Source: Chryseobacterium indicum (GTDB taxonomy: Bacteria; Bacteroidota; Bacteroidia; Flavobacteriales; Weeksellaceae). From it: a stretch of 64,000 nt of DNA. Where the stretch lies: positions 1,922,001-1,986,000 of the forward strand of contig NZ_JACSGT010000001.1 of assembly GCF_021504595.1 (NCBI RefSeq). Direction: 5' to 3'. Each line of letters opens with the position of its first letter. The stretch's first letter is position 1. The notes under the pieces are model-generated. The model was given only the letters and a program-made list of their open reading frames with translations, searched no databases and had not been told where the DNA came from. The position numbers and the translations under genes were made by a program. Of the stretch, positions 26,844 through 38,157 are shown piece by piece.

Positions 26844-29573
26844 TTATTGTTTAATAAATTTCTGTGATGAAATTTTTTTGTTTGGTGATGAAATTTCAAT
26901 AAAGTAGGTTCCTGCAGAAAGGTCGCTGATTCCGATACGGTTTTTTCCGGCATTCATTTTCAATCCCGATTTCACCAAGCCTCCTCTTGCATCATAAATA
27001 CTAGCCGTTGCATCCTGAGTTTTTAATTCAACAAAAATTTCCGTTTTTGCAGGATTAGGATAAAGCTTTATTACATCTTTCTGCAGACTGTTTTCCTGTG
27101 CAGCCAATACAGAAAAATTGAGAGGAAGCATATTTGCGGAATACAGATTTTCTTCGGTAAGATATGCTCTGAAAGGATTAATCATCGGCTCATTTCCGGC
27201 AACAACTTTGTAAAAGCCTGTTACTCCGCTTTCTGTTTTCAGAACATAACTGTTAGCCGGAACTTTTATGGTGTGATAGACTCCGTTCATCTGATTTACT
27301 GTAATGGCTTTCGGCGTAGAAACGTTCCCTGTCCCTGTAAAAGTATAGCTCCCTGTTGCATTCACAAGTACCGGAGTATTGGCAGGAATTGTTCCGCCAG
27401 AAATCTGCGTTCCCGAAACTGCCGCAGCACCCGGTGACATAAGATATACCGTTACTCCTGAAGGAATATTGGCTTCAAAAGGCAACAATAAAGTCTCATA
27501 CCCGTTAAAAGTTCTGCTGTAAGAAACTGCGACCGCACTGAAATTAAACGGAACCTGAAAATCTTTCCCTAAATCTGAAAGGACAAGATTGGAACATGCC
27601 GTTCCGGAAATAACATTGTTTGCCGTTGAATTTACACCAGAATTCACATAAAATATGTTGTTTGAATTGACGCTTACAGGCTGCCAGTTATTTGAAGGGG
27701 TAATTCCTGCAGTTGTCCTGAAATCCAGTGAGGTAAAGTAGCCGTTTTCCAATGCGTCCATTAGATTGCTGTCACTGTCTGAATAGGTTCCGCCAAATTT
27801 TGAAGCAATTTCGTTGCCTACATTAAAATAAACATCTCCTAAATTTAAGGTAAGAACGGAACTGTAGTTAGAATTTCTAAGTCCTAAAATTCCTTTGCAT
27901 CCGTCGGTAAGCACCTGTCTCGAAATATCAAGGGTAATATCAAAATTTCCTCCTGCCGGAAAGTTGATCCTTCCGTAGTTGAAAGATTTTGCAATACCCT
28001 GACTGTTGATATAATACAGAGTCGTATTATCTGAATAGCTTTGTCCGGCTGTGGTGTAGCTGTTAACGTGTAAAATTAGTTTGTTAAATCTGTCATTCAA
28101 CTGCAGATAACCGTTTGAAGCAGTCATATTATTACTGATTAAAGGACTTGGATTGGAGAATGTTACCGTTGTATTACTGATGTTAAAAGCAGTTCCGAAA
28201 GCGGAATTGGTGGTTGTTTGTGTTTCAATTTTATTGTAATGAATATTTCCGCCTGTCATTAGAGAAACCGGTCTGTCGCCACTTTTATTGAATACGAAAG
28301 TCATTACGCTGGATGGAGCAATATCCGCTCCGGGACGGAAAGTGGGTGTACTGAATGAAATCGGCGTGGTCACCATATTGGAAGAAGCATTTGTGAGTAC
28401 TTTTGTTCCCGATGTGGTATAAAATGGCAGATCAACCTTCAGATTATAAGTATTGGCAGAAGAATTAATCACCATCAAAACAATCTGGTTACCATCTGCG
28501 GAAATATAGGAAGATCCCTGTAAAGTTCCGGTTTTATCGTCCCATTTGGCATCAATTCTTGTTTTTCCTGTTAAGTATTTTGCGTAGTGTGAAAGGATAT
28601 AGCCTCTTTTAGACATTACTCCTGTTGGTGTTCCGTAAGTTCCGTCGCCCATTAATCCATAATATCTTTTTGAAGCATAATGAATCCACGCATTGATATT
28701 ACCGAGCATGGAATTATTGATGCTTGAAGCAAAATTGAAAGCATCAAGATTCCAACTGAAATCACGCGGAGTCTGGCTGCCGGAGTTCCAATTAATCAGA
28801 TATTCTGTCTGCCAGATTTCTTTATTGTAATTCTGGAACTGTTTGTAAGCCGACTGCATTAATCCGTACTGATGTCCTCCATAAACTTCGAAATTAGCCA
28901 TGGTAGCAGTATTCAGCATGGCATTGGCAAAATTATCAGTAAAGCCTACACTTTCCGGTGCAATCACTTTACAGTTGATGAGGTGTCCGTAATCTTTTAC
29001 AAAAGCTGAAATCTGAGCGGGAGTCCATATACATCCCTGATATTGAGCCATTTCGTCCGGTTCATTCTGAATGGAAATGTAATCCAGATCCACTCCATTT
29101 GTTTGTAAATAGGTAACGAAACTGTTGAGATACAATGCATAATCCTGATAATTTTCGGGCTTTAAATATCCGATCTGCTGGACTCCGTTGGCGTCTGTAT
29201 ACACGGCATTCACATGGTTATTGGTTTTCCAGGCGGCAGGCATCGTCCACGGACTTGCGAAAATGGTAAGCCCCATTGATTTTGCCAACTGTGCCGTTGG
29301 TAATACAGCGCTCCAATGGTTGCTGTCCTCCGGAATATACAGCCTCATGATATTATAGCCTCCTTCGCTTCCTGATCCCCAAAGCGTCTGAATTTCGGAA
29401 GTCGTCATGTGATTGTAAGCGAACTGCGGACTGCAGACAAATCCTCCGAATCCTTTTATTTTCTGATACGAGGTATTTTTATCGATTTTAACGGTGGTAA
29501 GCTGTCCGTAAAAAAAACAGCTAAAAAGCAGAAAAATAGATTGAATTGCTAAAAAGTTTAAACGTTTTTTCAT
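26844..29573 (-). CDS. GH30 (glucurono)xylanase with type IX secretion tail
   Basis: A 909-residue secreted protein. After a signal peptide (about 1-24) the GH30 barrel has acid/base E171 in ISIQNEPDE and nucleophile E257 in IWQTEYLI, then its beta domain to about 425. The middle part (about 440-820) is beta-rich, with no family I can name; it may bind carbohydrate. The last 75 residues (KLYPNPAKTEIFVEL to the terminal KFIKQ) form a T9SS type A sorting domain, so the enzyme is exported to the cell surface or medium. It probably attacks xylan first; GH30 subfamily 8 enzymes need glucuronate side chains, but the subfamily is not certain here. Confidence 0.92.
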   Translation of the reverse strand: MKKRLNFLAIQSIFLLFSCFFYGQLTTVKIDKNTSYQKIKGFGGFVCSPQFAYNHMTTSEIQTLWGSGSEGGYNIMRLYIPEDSNHWSAVLPTAQLAKSMGLTIFASPWTMPAAWKTNNHVNAVYTDANGVQQIGYLKPENYQDYALYLNSFVTYLQTNGVDLDYISIQNEPDEMAQYQGCIWTPAQISAFVKDYGHLINCKVIAPESVGFTDNFANAMLNTATMANFEVYGGHQYGLMQSAYKQFQNYNKEIWQTEYLINWNSGSQTPRDFSWNLDAFNFASSINNSMLGNINAWIHYASKRYYGLMGDGTYGTPTGVMSKRGYILSHYAKYLTGKTRIDAKWDDKTGTLQGSSYISADGNQIVLMVINSSANTYNLKVDLPFYTTSGTKVLTNASSNMVTTPISFSTPTFRPGADIAPSSVMTFVFNKSGDRPVSLMTGGNIHYNKIETQTTTNSAFGTAFNISNTTVTFSNPSPLISNNMTASNGYLQLNDRFNKLILHVNSYTTAGQSYSDNTTLYYINSQGIAKSFNYGRINFPAGGNFDITLDISRQVLTDGCKGILGLRNSNYSSVLTLNLGDVYFNVGNEIASKFGGTYSDSDSNLMDALENGYFTSLDFRTTAGITPSNNWQPVSVNSNNIFYVNSGVNSTANNVISGTACSNLVLSDLGKDFQVPFNFSAVAVSYSRTFNGYETLLLPFEANIPSGVTVYLMSPGAAAVSGTQISGGTIPANTPVLVNATGSYTFTGTGNVSTPKAITVNQMNGVYHTIKVPANSYVLKTESGVTGFYKVVAGNEPMINPFRAYLTEENLYSANMLPLNFSVLAAQENSLQKDVIKLYPNPAKTEIFVELKTQDATASIYDARGGLVKSGLKMNAGKNRIGISDLSAGTYFIEISSPNKKISSQKFIKQ

Positions 29574-29835
29574 AATGTTCTAGTTTTAATTTTGATCATT
29601 TTTCAGTAAAGTATGGAATATACAATCCCCTTCAAGACGGTTTATTATTGAAAAACCATCAAGAAAATTCCCTGAACTGTATCAGGCAGCGGGTTTTAAA
29701 TAAAGTTTTGTTACAAAGCTTCTGCTGTTTTCCTTGTCCTATATTTGCTGAAAACAATATTTAAAGAAAGAGAATGATAAATTAGATTAATGTTTCATAA
29801 GCAAAGCATTGATTGTTATTACTATTTGCTGATTT

Positions 29836-32358
29836 TCAGTGAAGAATTTCACTTTCGGGTGCACCCAGATAAGAAGGCTGTAAACCTCCAGTATCAATCA
29901 GTATTTTTTCAAGAACGATTCCCGGCTCAAGAACTCTGAATCGCAGCGTATGTTTTCCGAGTTGTAAAATCTGGTGTTTTGTTGCAGATTTAATAATATG
30001 TTCAGATTGCCATCTTCCCAATTCGCCTCTGTAATGACCATTGAAATTAACTATCTGCGGCGTTCCGCCATCAAAGGAAATCTCATAACGCAATCCTTTG
30101 TTGTGATTAAAATTCAAAGTCGGCGCCAATAACAACTGGACTTCGAATTCACCTTTGGATTCAAAATTCATATCATATTCCAGATAAATATTTTCATCAG
30201 GATCTGGATAGACATTCTGCGGAAAGGTGGTTACGCCGGATTTAGTTTTCCCAAAATCCGGAATCACTTCCCAATGAATTCGGTCTGAATGGCTGGTTCT
30301 CGCAAAATTTTCCGCTTCTATCGAAATATAGCCGTTTTTCTCCTGAAATATTTTTTCTTTGGAAGCGTTATCATCATATACATAGGTTACTTCAGGCATT
30401 ATATTTTCTTTTCCGTCTGCCCAAGTTTTGTATCCTATTCTCATCTGATCCATCATGTGTTTCCATTTCCCGCCGGCAATTTCATTGTTGTATTTATGAT
30501 CCAGATATGCATTTCTCTCAAAGCATTCTTTTACCTTGTCCGCAAAATAATTTGCTTTTAAATCGTATCTGGCAGCCAATTCCTTGTTTTTGGCAACGGC
30601 ATAATACATTTCATACAAATTACTGTATGCATCAATGGGATAAAGAACTAACTGATAATAGGCATCCTGATATTCTGCAGGAATCTGCTCTTTCAGGCGC
30701 AATGCATCAACAGCCAACGCTCTGTAATCATTTAAAACAGTTTCGAATTCGTGGTAATTTTCCATGCTGTATGTTTTGCTGTCCAGTGTTTCAGGTGTAA
30801 CGCGACGGTTGTATTTCGCATACAGATTAATCATTCCCGCAATTTCTTTGGCGTGCTTTTCACTAAACTGCTGTGCTGCCCATTTTCCGGTATATTCTAA
30901 AAGATTTTTTGAATTGAACTGCTTCGGATTCCATGCCATTTCAAGGAAAAAACTGATGGGAAATTCCATCGGTTTCAAATCTCCTACATTTACCACCCAA
31001 ACTTTATCCACTTTATGTTCGTAGGAAAGATTCATCTGTTCCCAAACTCTTTGAATCGGATTGATATTGATCCATTTTGAATTTCTCGGTCCGCCCACAT
31101 AATCGAAGTGGTAGTACATCCCGTAACCGCCTTTGTGCAAAGGTTTTGAAAGATCCGGAAGTTTTCTCACATTTCCCCAGTTATCATCACAGAATAATAA
31201 AATCACATCATCCGGAACCCGCATTCCTTTGTCATAATACTCCTGAACTTCTTTGTACAAAGCCCACACCTGCGGTGTTTTTTCTGCTTTTTTACCTGTC
31301 ACCTCAGCAATGATTTTTCGTTGGTCTTTTACAATTTTTTCAAGTAAGGAAATATTGGTTCCCTCTCCCATCGCTTCATCACCATCGCCGCGCATTCCTA
31401 CTGTGACTAATTTCTCCCAGTTTTTGCTTCTTTCAAGTCCCAATTTCCAGAATTCCTGCAAAACTTTTTCATTTTTGGAATAATCCCAGATATTTGGCAG
31501 ATTATTTTTCTTGATGTACCGATGCCAATCGGTCTGAGCCTGAGCCATTGGTTCATGATGCGAAGTTCCCATAATAATTCCCATTTCATCGGCTAAAGAT
31601 CCGTTTAATGGATCATCGTCATAGAAAGCTTTTCCCCACATGGCTGGCCAGATGTAATTGCCTTTCAGCCTTAAAATCAGCTCAAAAACTTTTTCGTAAA
31701 ATTTAGAATTGATTCCTCCGAAAGTTGTTCTCGCCCATCCTCCCAATGAAGGTTCTTCATCATTTAGGAAAATTCCTCGGTATTCTACTGCGGGTTCTCC
31801 GTCTGTATACATTCCTTTTTTAAAATATAAGTTTTCCTTTTTCTGAACCGGAACATCTGCCCAGTAATACCATGGCGAAACCCCGATTTGCTGAGACATC
31901 TCGTAAATGCCGTAAATGGTTCCTCTTTTGTCGCTTCCGGCAATGACGATTGCTTCAGAAACGCCGGGAAATGGATGGCTTACATTCTGAATGATGTATT
32001 TTTCATTTTTTCCGGTTAAAGATTTTCCATCAATTTTTTTCTGTTTAATGAGATCATCAATTACAGATTTTGTTCCGACTGTCCCGATGATAATCAACGG
32101 AGAATCCGTTCCTGAAATCTGATTTAAAATAATTGGCTGAACTCCCGTTACCTTCTGAAAATCGGACTGCAGATTTTTTACGGCTCTCAAAATTCCGTTG
32201 TCAATTCCAGTATTGGTAAAAATGGAAAGACTCACAGATTTTTCTTTCAGTAGAATTGTTTCCGAATTTTTTTCTTTGCTGATGAACGGTTCTGTTGCAT
32301 TGAGTTGTAAACAGCATCCGAATACCATGACGAGAAAAAATATTTTTATCTGATTCAT
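29836..32358 (-). CDS. GH115 alpha-glucuronidase, exported
   Basis: An 840-residue protein with a signal peptide (about 1-22). Family segments include YRGIFLNDEEPSLGGWA near 193, LKGNYIWPAMW, MGTSHHEPM, and GDGDEAMGEG. A C-terminal beta domain (about 680-830) is usual in the family. GH115 enzymes release (4-O-methyl)glucuronate from internal xylose units, complementing the end-acting GH67 at 1484-3514. The gap of 262 bp to the GH30 gene holds no gene that I can see. Confidence 0.96.
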   Translation of the reverse strand: MNQIKIFFLVMVFGCCLQLNATEPFISKEKNSETILLKEKSVSLSIFTNTGIDNGILRAVKNLQSDFQKVTGVQPIILNQISGTDSPLIIIGTVGTKSVIDDLIKQKKIDGKSLTGKNEKYIIQNVSHPFPGVSEAIVIAGSDKRGTIYGIYEMSQQIGVSPWYYWADVPVQKKENLYFKKGMYTDGEPAVEYRGIFLNDEEPSLGGWARTTFGGINSKFYEKVFELILRLKGNYIWPAMWGKAFYDDDPLNGSLADEMGIIMGTSHHEPMAQAQTDWHRYIKKNNLPNIWDYSKNEKVLQEFWKLGLERSKNWEKLVTVGMRGDGDEAMGEGTNISLLEKIVKDQRKIIAEVTGKKAEKTPQVWALYKEVQEYYDKGMRVPDDVILLFCDDNWGNVRKLPDLSKPLHKGGYGMYYHFDYVGGPRNSKWININPIQRVWEQMNLSYEHKVDKVWVVNVGDLKPMEFPISFFLEMAWNPKQFNSKNLLEYTGKWAAQQFSEKHAKEIAGMINLYAKYNRRVTPETLDSKTYSMENYHEFETVLNDYRALAVDALRLKEQIPAEYQDAYYQLVLYPIDAYSNLYEMYYAVAKNKELAARYDLKANYFADKVKECFERNAYLDHKYNNEIAGGKWKHMMDQMRIGYKTWADGKENIMPEVTYVYDDNASKEKIFQEKNGYISIEAENFARTSHSDRIHWEVIPDFGKTKSGVTTFPQNVYPDPDENIYLEYDMNFESKGEFEVQLLLAPTLNFNHNKGLRYEISFDGGTPQIVNFNGHYRGELGRWQSEHIIKSATKHQILQLGKHTLRFRVLEPGIVLEKILIDTGGLQPSYLGAPESEILH

Positions 32359-32401
32359 AATCTTTTATTTTCTATTTAAATAAATTTGAATGGCTTATCA
32401 A

Positions 32402-32490
32402 ATTGAACCCTTTCAGGGTTCGGATTTATTCGTATTTCTTTCCATAGGTTTGCACCTATGACTATTGATATTGAATCCTTCGGATTCTTT
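32402..32490. repeat. Intercistronic hairpin cluster, GH97-GH115 gap
   Basis: GAACCC-TTTCA-GGGTTC, then CATAGGT-TTGC-ACCTATG, then GAATCC-TTC-GGATTC. This is the longest version of the hairpin pair seen elsewhere. It directly abuts structured element copy 3. Confidence 0.7.
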
Positions 32491-32495
32491 GAGTT

Positions 32496-32589
32496 CAGCG
32501 AATCTTCCGCAGCCCGACTTGAACGGAGCTCTTTTTGCCGCAGCAAAGCGGAGGCAAAAAAGCAGGAGTGGAAGGCGGAAAAAGCTGCC
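32496..32589. repeat. Structured intercistronic element, copy 3
   Basis: Outer stem GCAGC (32509-32513) with GCTGC (32584-32588), 8 nt after the GH97 stop. The tip differs from copy 1: TTTTTGCC pairs with GGCAAAAA where copy 1 has TTTTTGT with ACAAAAA, so both arms changed together. Confidence 0.8.
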
Positions 32590-32596
32590 CAAAAAA

Positions 32597-34537
32597 TTAA
32601 TTTCTTAAAACAAATCCTCCGTTTGGCTGAATTTCCACATTAAAATCACCTTTTGTGCTTAATTTCAGTTCTTTTTCTGATGAATTTCCGTGAACATCGT
32701 CGTTGATGAATTTCACCGTTTTTCCGGCCAACATAGGAAGACTTATTTTCAGTTTTTTCACCGTTTTTTCTGCATTAATTCCGGCAACATACCATTGATT
32801 CTGATGTCTTCTTGCGATCACGGAATATTTTCCGGGATAACCGTCTACAAAAACCGTTTCATCCCAAAGTGTGGGAATTTCTTTCATAAAGTCAAGCTGA
32901 AATTTTGGGGCATCCTTCAGATTGTTCGGTGTTACTCCAAACATCTGAACCGGATTCTGAAACAGAACCGCCGTTGCCAACTGAAAACTGTCTGTTGTGT
33001 ATCTTTTATTCTTGTCTTTGTTGGATTTCGTTAAATATTTATTGAGAAAAGTCCCGCCAAACTCCATACTTCCGACCGTATTTCTGATGAATGGATGCAG
33101 TGAGGCAAAAAAAGCTTCCTGTTTGCGGATATCTTCGGAAAAATAGAGCATTTCGGATGCTAAAACAGCTTCGCTTCCGGCATAATTCGGGTACATTACT
33201 TCCCAGCCTCTCGGTAATGTTGCTCCGTGAAAAATAATCTTTAACCCAAAATCATTGGCATCGGAAAGGATGTCTTCATAAAGGCGCATTGTTTCCTGTT
33301 TATCTCCACCGAAAAAATCGACTTTCAGCCCTTTTACACCTGATTCTTTCAGCCATTTCATTTCTTTTTTGCGTTCTATGGAGGAACTCATTTTGTTTCT
33401 CGGTCCCATCGGCGCATCATTCGCAGCACCGTTGGAATTGTACCACAATAAGACATTTACGTTCTTAGATTTTGCATATTGAATGAGATCTTTCATTCTT
33501 TCTTTGCTGATGTTTTTGTCCCAAAGCGCATCGATCAGAATGTATTCATACCCCATTTCTGATGCTAAATTGATAAAAAGGCTTTGATCTTCGTAATTCA
33601 TACTGTTGTCCTGCCACAGAATCCAACTCCAGGTTGATTTTCCGAAGGTATATTTCTGTGAGGGTTCGTACATTGGCTCCACAACGTCAAAAGGAATCGT
33701 GGTTTCTACAATCGGTTTTAAAGAATCGCCAATGGTGATGGTTCTCCAAGGCGTTTTTCCCGGAAGTGAAATGGATGCTCCTGTACTTCCGAATCCATTG
33801 TTTTCAGCCATATTCGGGTACGCCACTTTATAAAGATTTTGTTCTGGAGTGGTATCCAAATGAGAAGCGCAGTAGAGACTGTTTACACCAGTTTCAGACA
33901 ATAAAATCCATCCATCGTTTCCGACATGAAACAATCCCGGAAAAACATAACCATAATCGGCTTTTGTTCCTAATTCTGCATCAGCTTTATATCCACTTTC
34001 GTAGCTTGGTGCCGTTCTGGCAAAACCTGTCATCGGTTTCATCATCGGAGAAAGGAAAGTCGTGGTTTGAGCCGGAAATCTGTAACCTGTGGTTTCTGAC
34101 TGTACGACCGCACTTAAATGGTCTTTCATCGGCTGAATTTCATATCTGAAAGCCAGATTGTTATTGCTCACCTGAAACTCAATCCCAATATTAAAGTTAT
34201 CTGCATTGGTAAAATTGACTGTCAAAGTATTTACGGTATAACTGACTTGTGATTTCTTGATTTTCTCGTTGGTATAGTTTTTAGAAATTTTATCTTTTTT
34301 GCTGTCAGCGAATTTCAAATTTTCAGAAAAATCAGATTCATTGGTAATCAGACCTAAAGGTGATTTTTCCAACATTATTTTTCCCTGAAAACTAATATTA
34401 TAAAGAGCTTTTCCGTTTTCAGCAAAGACATTTAATTTTAATTTTCCATCGGGACTTGAGATTTCTGCGACCTGTGCAAAACCTGAAATTCCGGTGAGGA
34501 ACGACACCCATATAAAGAGGTAGGATATTTTAATCAT
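32597..34537 (-). CDS. GH97 glycosidase, retaining-type active site
   Basis: A 646-residue exported protein (signal peptide about 1-21). It has the N-terminal GH97 beta domain, the barrel (WSWILWQDNSMNYEDQ from about 302), and a short C-terminal domain. GLKVDFFGGD carries D407 at the place of the nucleophile in retaining GH97 enzymes, which act on alpha-galactosides or beta-L-arabinopyranosides, rather than the inverting alpha-glucosidase type. In a xylan locus it may remove galactose or arabinopyranose caps of complex side chains. It follows the GH43-CBM6 gene by 2 nt, so they are translationally linked. Confidence 0.92.
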   Translation of the reverse strand: MIKISYLFIWVSFLTGISGFAQVAEISSPDGKLKLNVFAENGKALYNISFQGKIMLEKSPLGLITNESDFSENLKFADSKKDKISKNYTNEKIKKSQVSYTVNTLTVNFTNADNFNIGIEFQVSNNNLAFRYEIQPMKDHLSAVVQSETTGYRFPAQTTTFLSPMMKPMTGFARTAPSYESGYKADAELGTKADYGYVFPGLFHVGNDGWILLSETGVNSLYCASHLDTTPEQNLYKVAYPNMAENNGFGSTGASISLPGKTPWRTITIGDSLKPIVETTIPFDVVEPMYEPSQKYTFGKSTWSWILWQDNSMNYEDQSLFINLASEMGYEYILIDALWDKNISKERMKDLIQYAKSKNVNVLLWYNSNGAANDAPMGPRNKMSSSIERKKEMKWLKESGVKGLKVDFFGGDKQETMRLYEDILSDANDFGLKIIFHGATLPRGWEVMYPNYAGSEAVLASEMLYFSEDIRKQEAFFASLHPFIRNTVGSMEFGGTFLNKYLTKSNKDKNKRYTTDSFQLATAVLFQNPVQMFGVTPNNLKDAPKFQLDFMKEIPTLWDETVFVDGYPGKYSVIARRHQNQWYVAGINAEKTVKKLKISLPMLAGKTVKFINDDVHGNSSEKELKLSTKGDFNVEIQPNGGFVLRN

Positions 34538-34539
34538 AA

Positions 34540-35907
34540 TTAGTTATTTTCAAGAAAAATCCAATAATCGAAAAACATAATATCTTTAGGTGCTTTTCCA
34601 TTAAATACAAAATACACATCGTGAACGCCGGTAATTTTTTCCTTCAGTTCTGTTTTCACGGTTTCCCAACGGTCGTCTCCGCCGGTTAAAGGGACTTTTA
34701 CCGTGGTTACCAATGGTCCGTTAATACCGTCCAGACGAACATCCATTGTCACGTCACTGTTATGTGTTGTCCCCACTCTTGCTGAAAATGCAGCGGCACC
34801 TTTTTTACCAAAATCTACATTTTTCACACTGGTGTAAGCGCCGCTTTTTTTTGCTTTGATAAAAACCCCTGCTGCTTTGTTCTGATAAGATTTTACATTT
34901 TCAGACCATGCAATTGTTTCCGCCTGATTAAATGAGTAAGGATTAATGGCTGCAATGGCTTTGGAAATTCCATTCGTCATTTTGATGGGTACAACCGAAC
35001 CGTCTTTATTAAAACTGAGTTCTTCCACACTTACGGATCTTGTAAATCCGCTTCCTCCCGGCAAAGCGCCGTTGTGATAAAAGAAATAGGTTTTTCCTCT
35101 GAAATCAATGATTCCGGGATGATTGGTGAACGATTTCCCTTCGGTTGGCATTACAATTCCGCCATATTTCCATGGTCCTTTTGCGCTTTTGCTTGTGGAG
35201 TAGCCTATGAATTCCGGAAGCGGACCGCCCGGCCAGAAGAGATAATACAGATCTTTTCTTTTATATAACCAAGGTCCTTCTTCATATTTTGTAGGTCTTT
35301 CAGGATTTTCTTTTCCGTCTCTTTTTCCGAAAGATTCTATCGTCATGGGAACTTCGACAATCTCGCCGGAGTAAGAAATCATGTCCTGATTCAGTTTTAC
35401 ATATTTGAGTTTTGGATTTCCCCAGTACATATGCGCCTGTCCGTCGTCATCAATAAAAACCGTCGGATCAATGTCGCCCCATTCGCTTTGCACCAGAGGT
35501 TTTCCAAGCGGATCATGAAACGGCCCGAAAGGACTGTCTCCCACCGCAACTCCAATCGCTCCTTTATTATTGGTGTTAGACCACATCGGAACGTACATAA
35601 AAAATTTCCCGTTTCTTTCGACACACTGTGCTGCCCACGCATCCCGTTTTGCCCAGTCGAAATCGCTGTAGGAAAGAATGGTTCCGTGGTCGGTCCAGTT
35701 CACCATATCGTTGGTGGAATAAACTTTCCAGTCGTTCATCGTAAACCATGTAGAATCATCTTCATCATGGGTTGTGTAAACGTAAAGCCTGTCATTGTAC
35801 ACCATCGGAGCCGGATCGGCGGTATAGTTGGTCTGAATAATAGGATTCTGTGAATATAATATTCCTGAAAAACCTAGCAGACAGATGTTTAACATTATTT
35901 TTTTCAT
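34540..35907 (-). CDS. GH43 with C-terminal CBM6, exported
   Basis: A 455-residue protein: signal peptide (about 1-19), GH43 propeller (about 22-315) and CBM6 (about 325-455). Catalytic acids are D31 in YTADPAPM, an aspartate in [13 protein letters not shown], and a glutamate in [10 protein letters not shown]. The CBM6 would bind xylan or xylo-oligosaccharide ends. This architecture is common among arabinoxylan arabinofuranohydrolases and xylosidases of Bacteroidota. Confidence 0.94.
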   Translation of the reverse strand: MKKIMLNICLLGFSGILYSQNPIIQTNYTADPAPMVYNDRLYVYTTHDEDDSTWFTMNDWKVYSTNDMVNWTDHGTILSYSDFDWAKRDAWAAQCVERNGKFFMYVPMWSNTNNKGAIGVAVGDSPFGPFHDPLGKPLVQSEWGDIDPTVFIDDDGQAHMYWGNPKLKYVKLNQDMISYSGEIVEVPMTIESFGKRDGKENPERPTKYEEGPWLYKRKDLYYLFWPGGPLPEFIGYSTSKSAKGPWKYGGIVMPTEGKSFTNHPGIIDFRGKTYFFYHNGALPGGSGFTRSVSVEELSFNKDGSVVPIKMTNGISKAIAAINPYSFNQAETIAWSENVKSYQNKAAGVFIKAKKSGAYTSVKNVDFGKKGAAAFSARVGTTHNSDVTMDVRLDGINGPLVTTVKVPLTGGDDRWETVKTELKEKITGVHDVYFVFNGKAPKDIMFFDYWIFLENN

Positions 35908-35930
35908 ATTTTAATGACTTTGGAAATAAT

Positions 35931-37877
<1,947 letters not shown>

Positions 37878-37953
37878 TTACACTTATTGATTTTGATAAA
37901 AAAATTATTCATGCAAATGGATTTGTTTTTTAAATTTTATCGTCTGTTTTTAT

Positions 37954-38025
37954 TAACAGTTCGCCTCTAAGAGGCTTTGTTTTGGTGACACAACTTTTTT
38001 CTATTAACAGAATGCTCCTAAGGAG
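37954..38025. repeat. Composite TAACAG hairpin element, second copy
   Basis: TAACAG plus GCCTC-TAA-GAGGC, then TATTAACAG plus GCTCC-TAA-GGAGC. These are the same two units as at 19920-20007, with loop TAA in place of TAC or TAAC. Confidence 0.65.
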
Positions 38026-38043
38026 CTCATATTTCTTTTTAAA

Positions 38044-38136
38044 CAGCGAATCTCTCGTAGCCCGGCTTGAACGGAGCTCTTTTTGTGAGGAGAAACGACG
38101 AATAAAAAAGCGGGAGTGGAAGACGGATAAGCTACC
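38044..38136. repeat. Structured intercistronic element, copy 4
   Basis: Outer stem GTAGC (38057-38061) with GCTAC (38131-38135), 22 nt after the GH43 stop. Other copies have GCAGC and GCTGC, so a C-G pair has become T-A on both sides. The tip of this copy is degenerate. Confidence 0.8.
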
Positions 38137-38157
38137 AAAAAAATAATCCCACATTCA

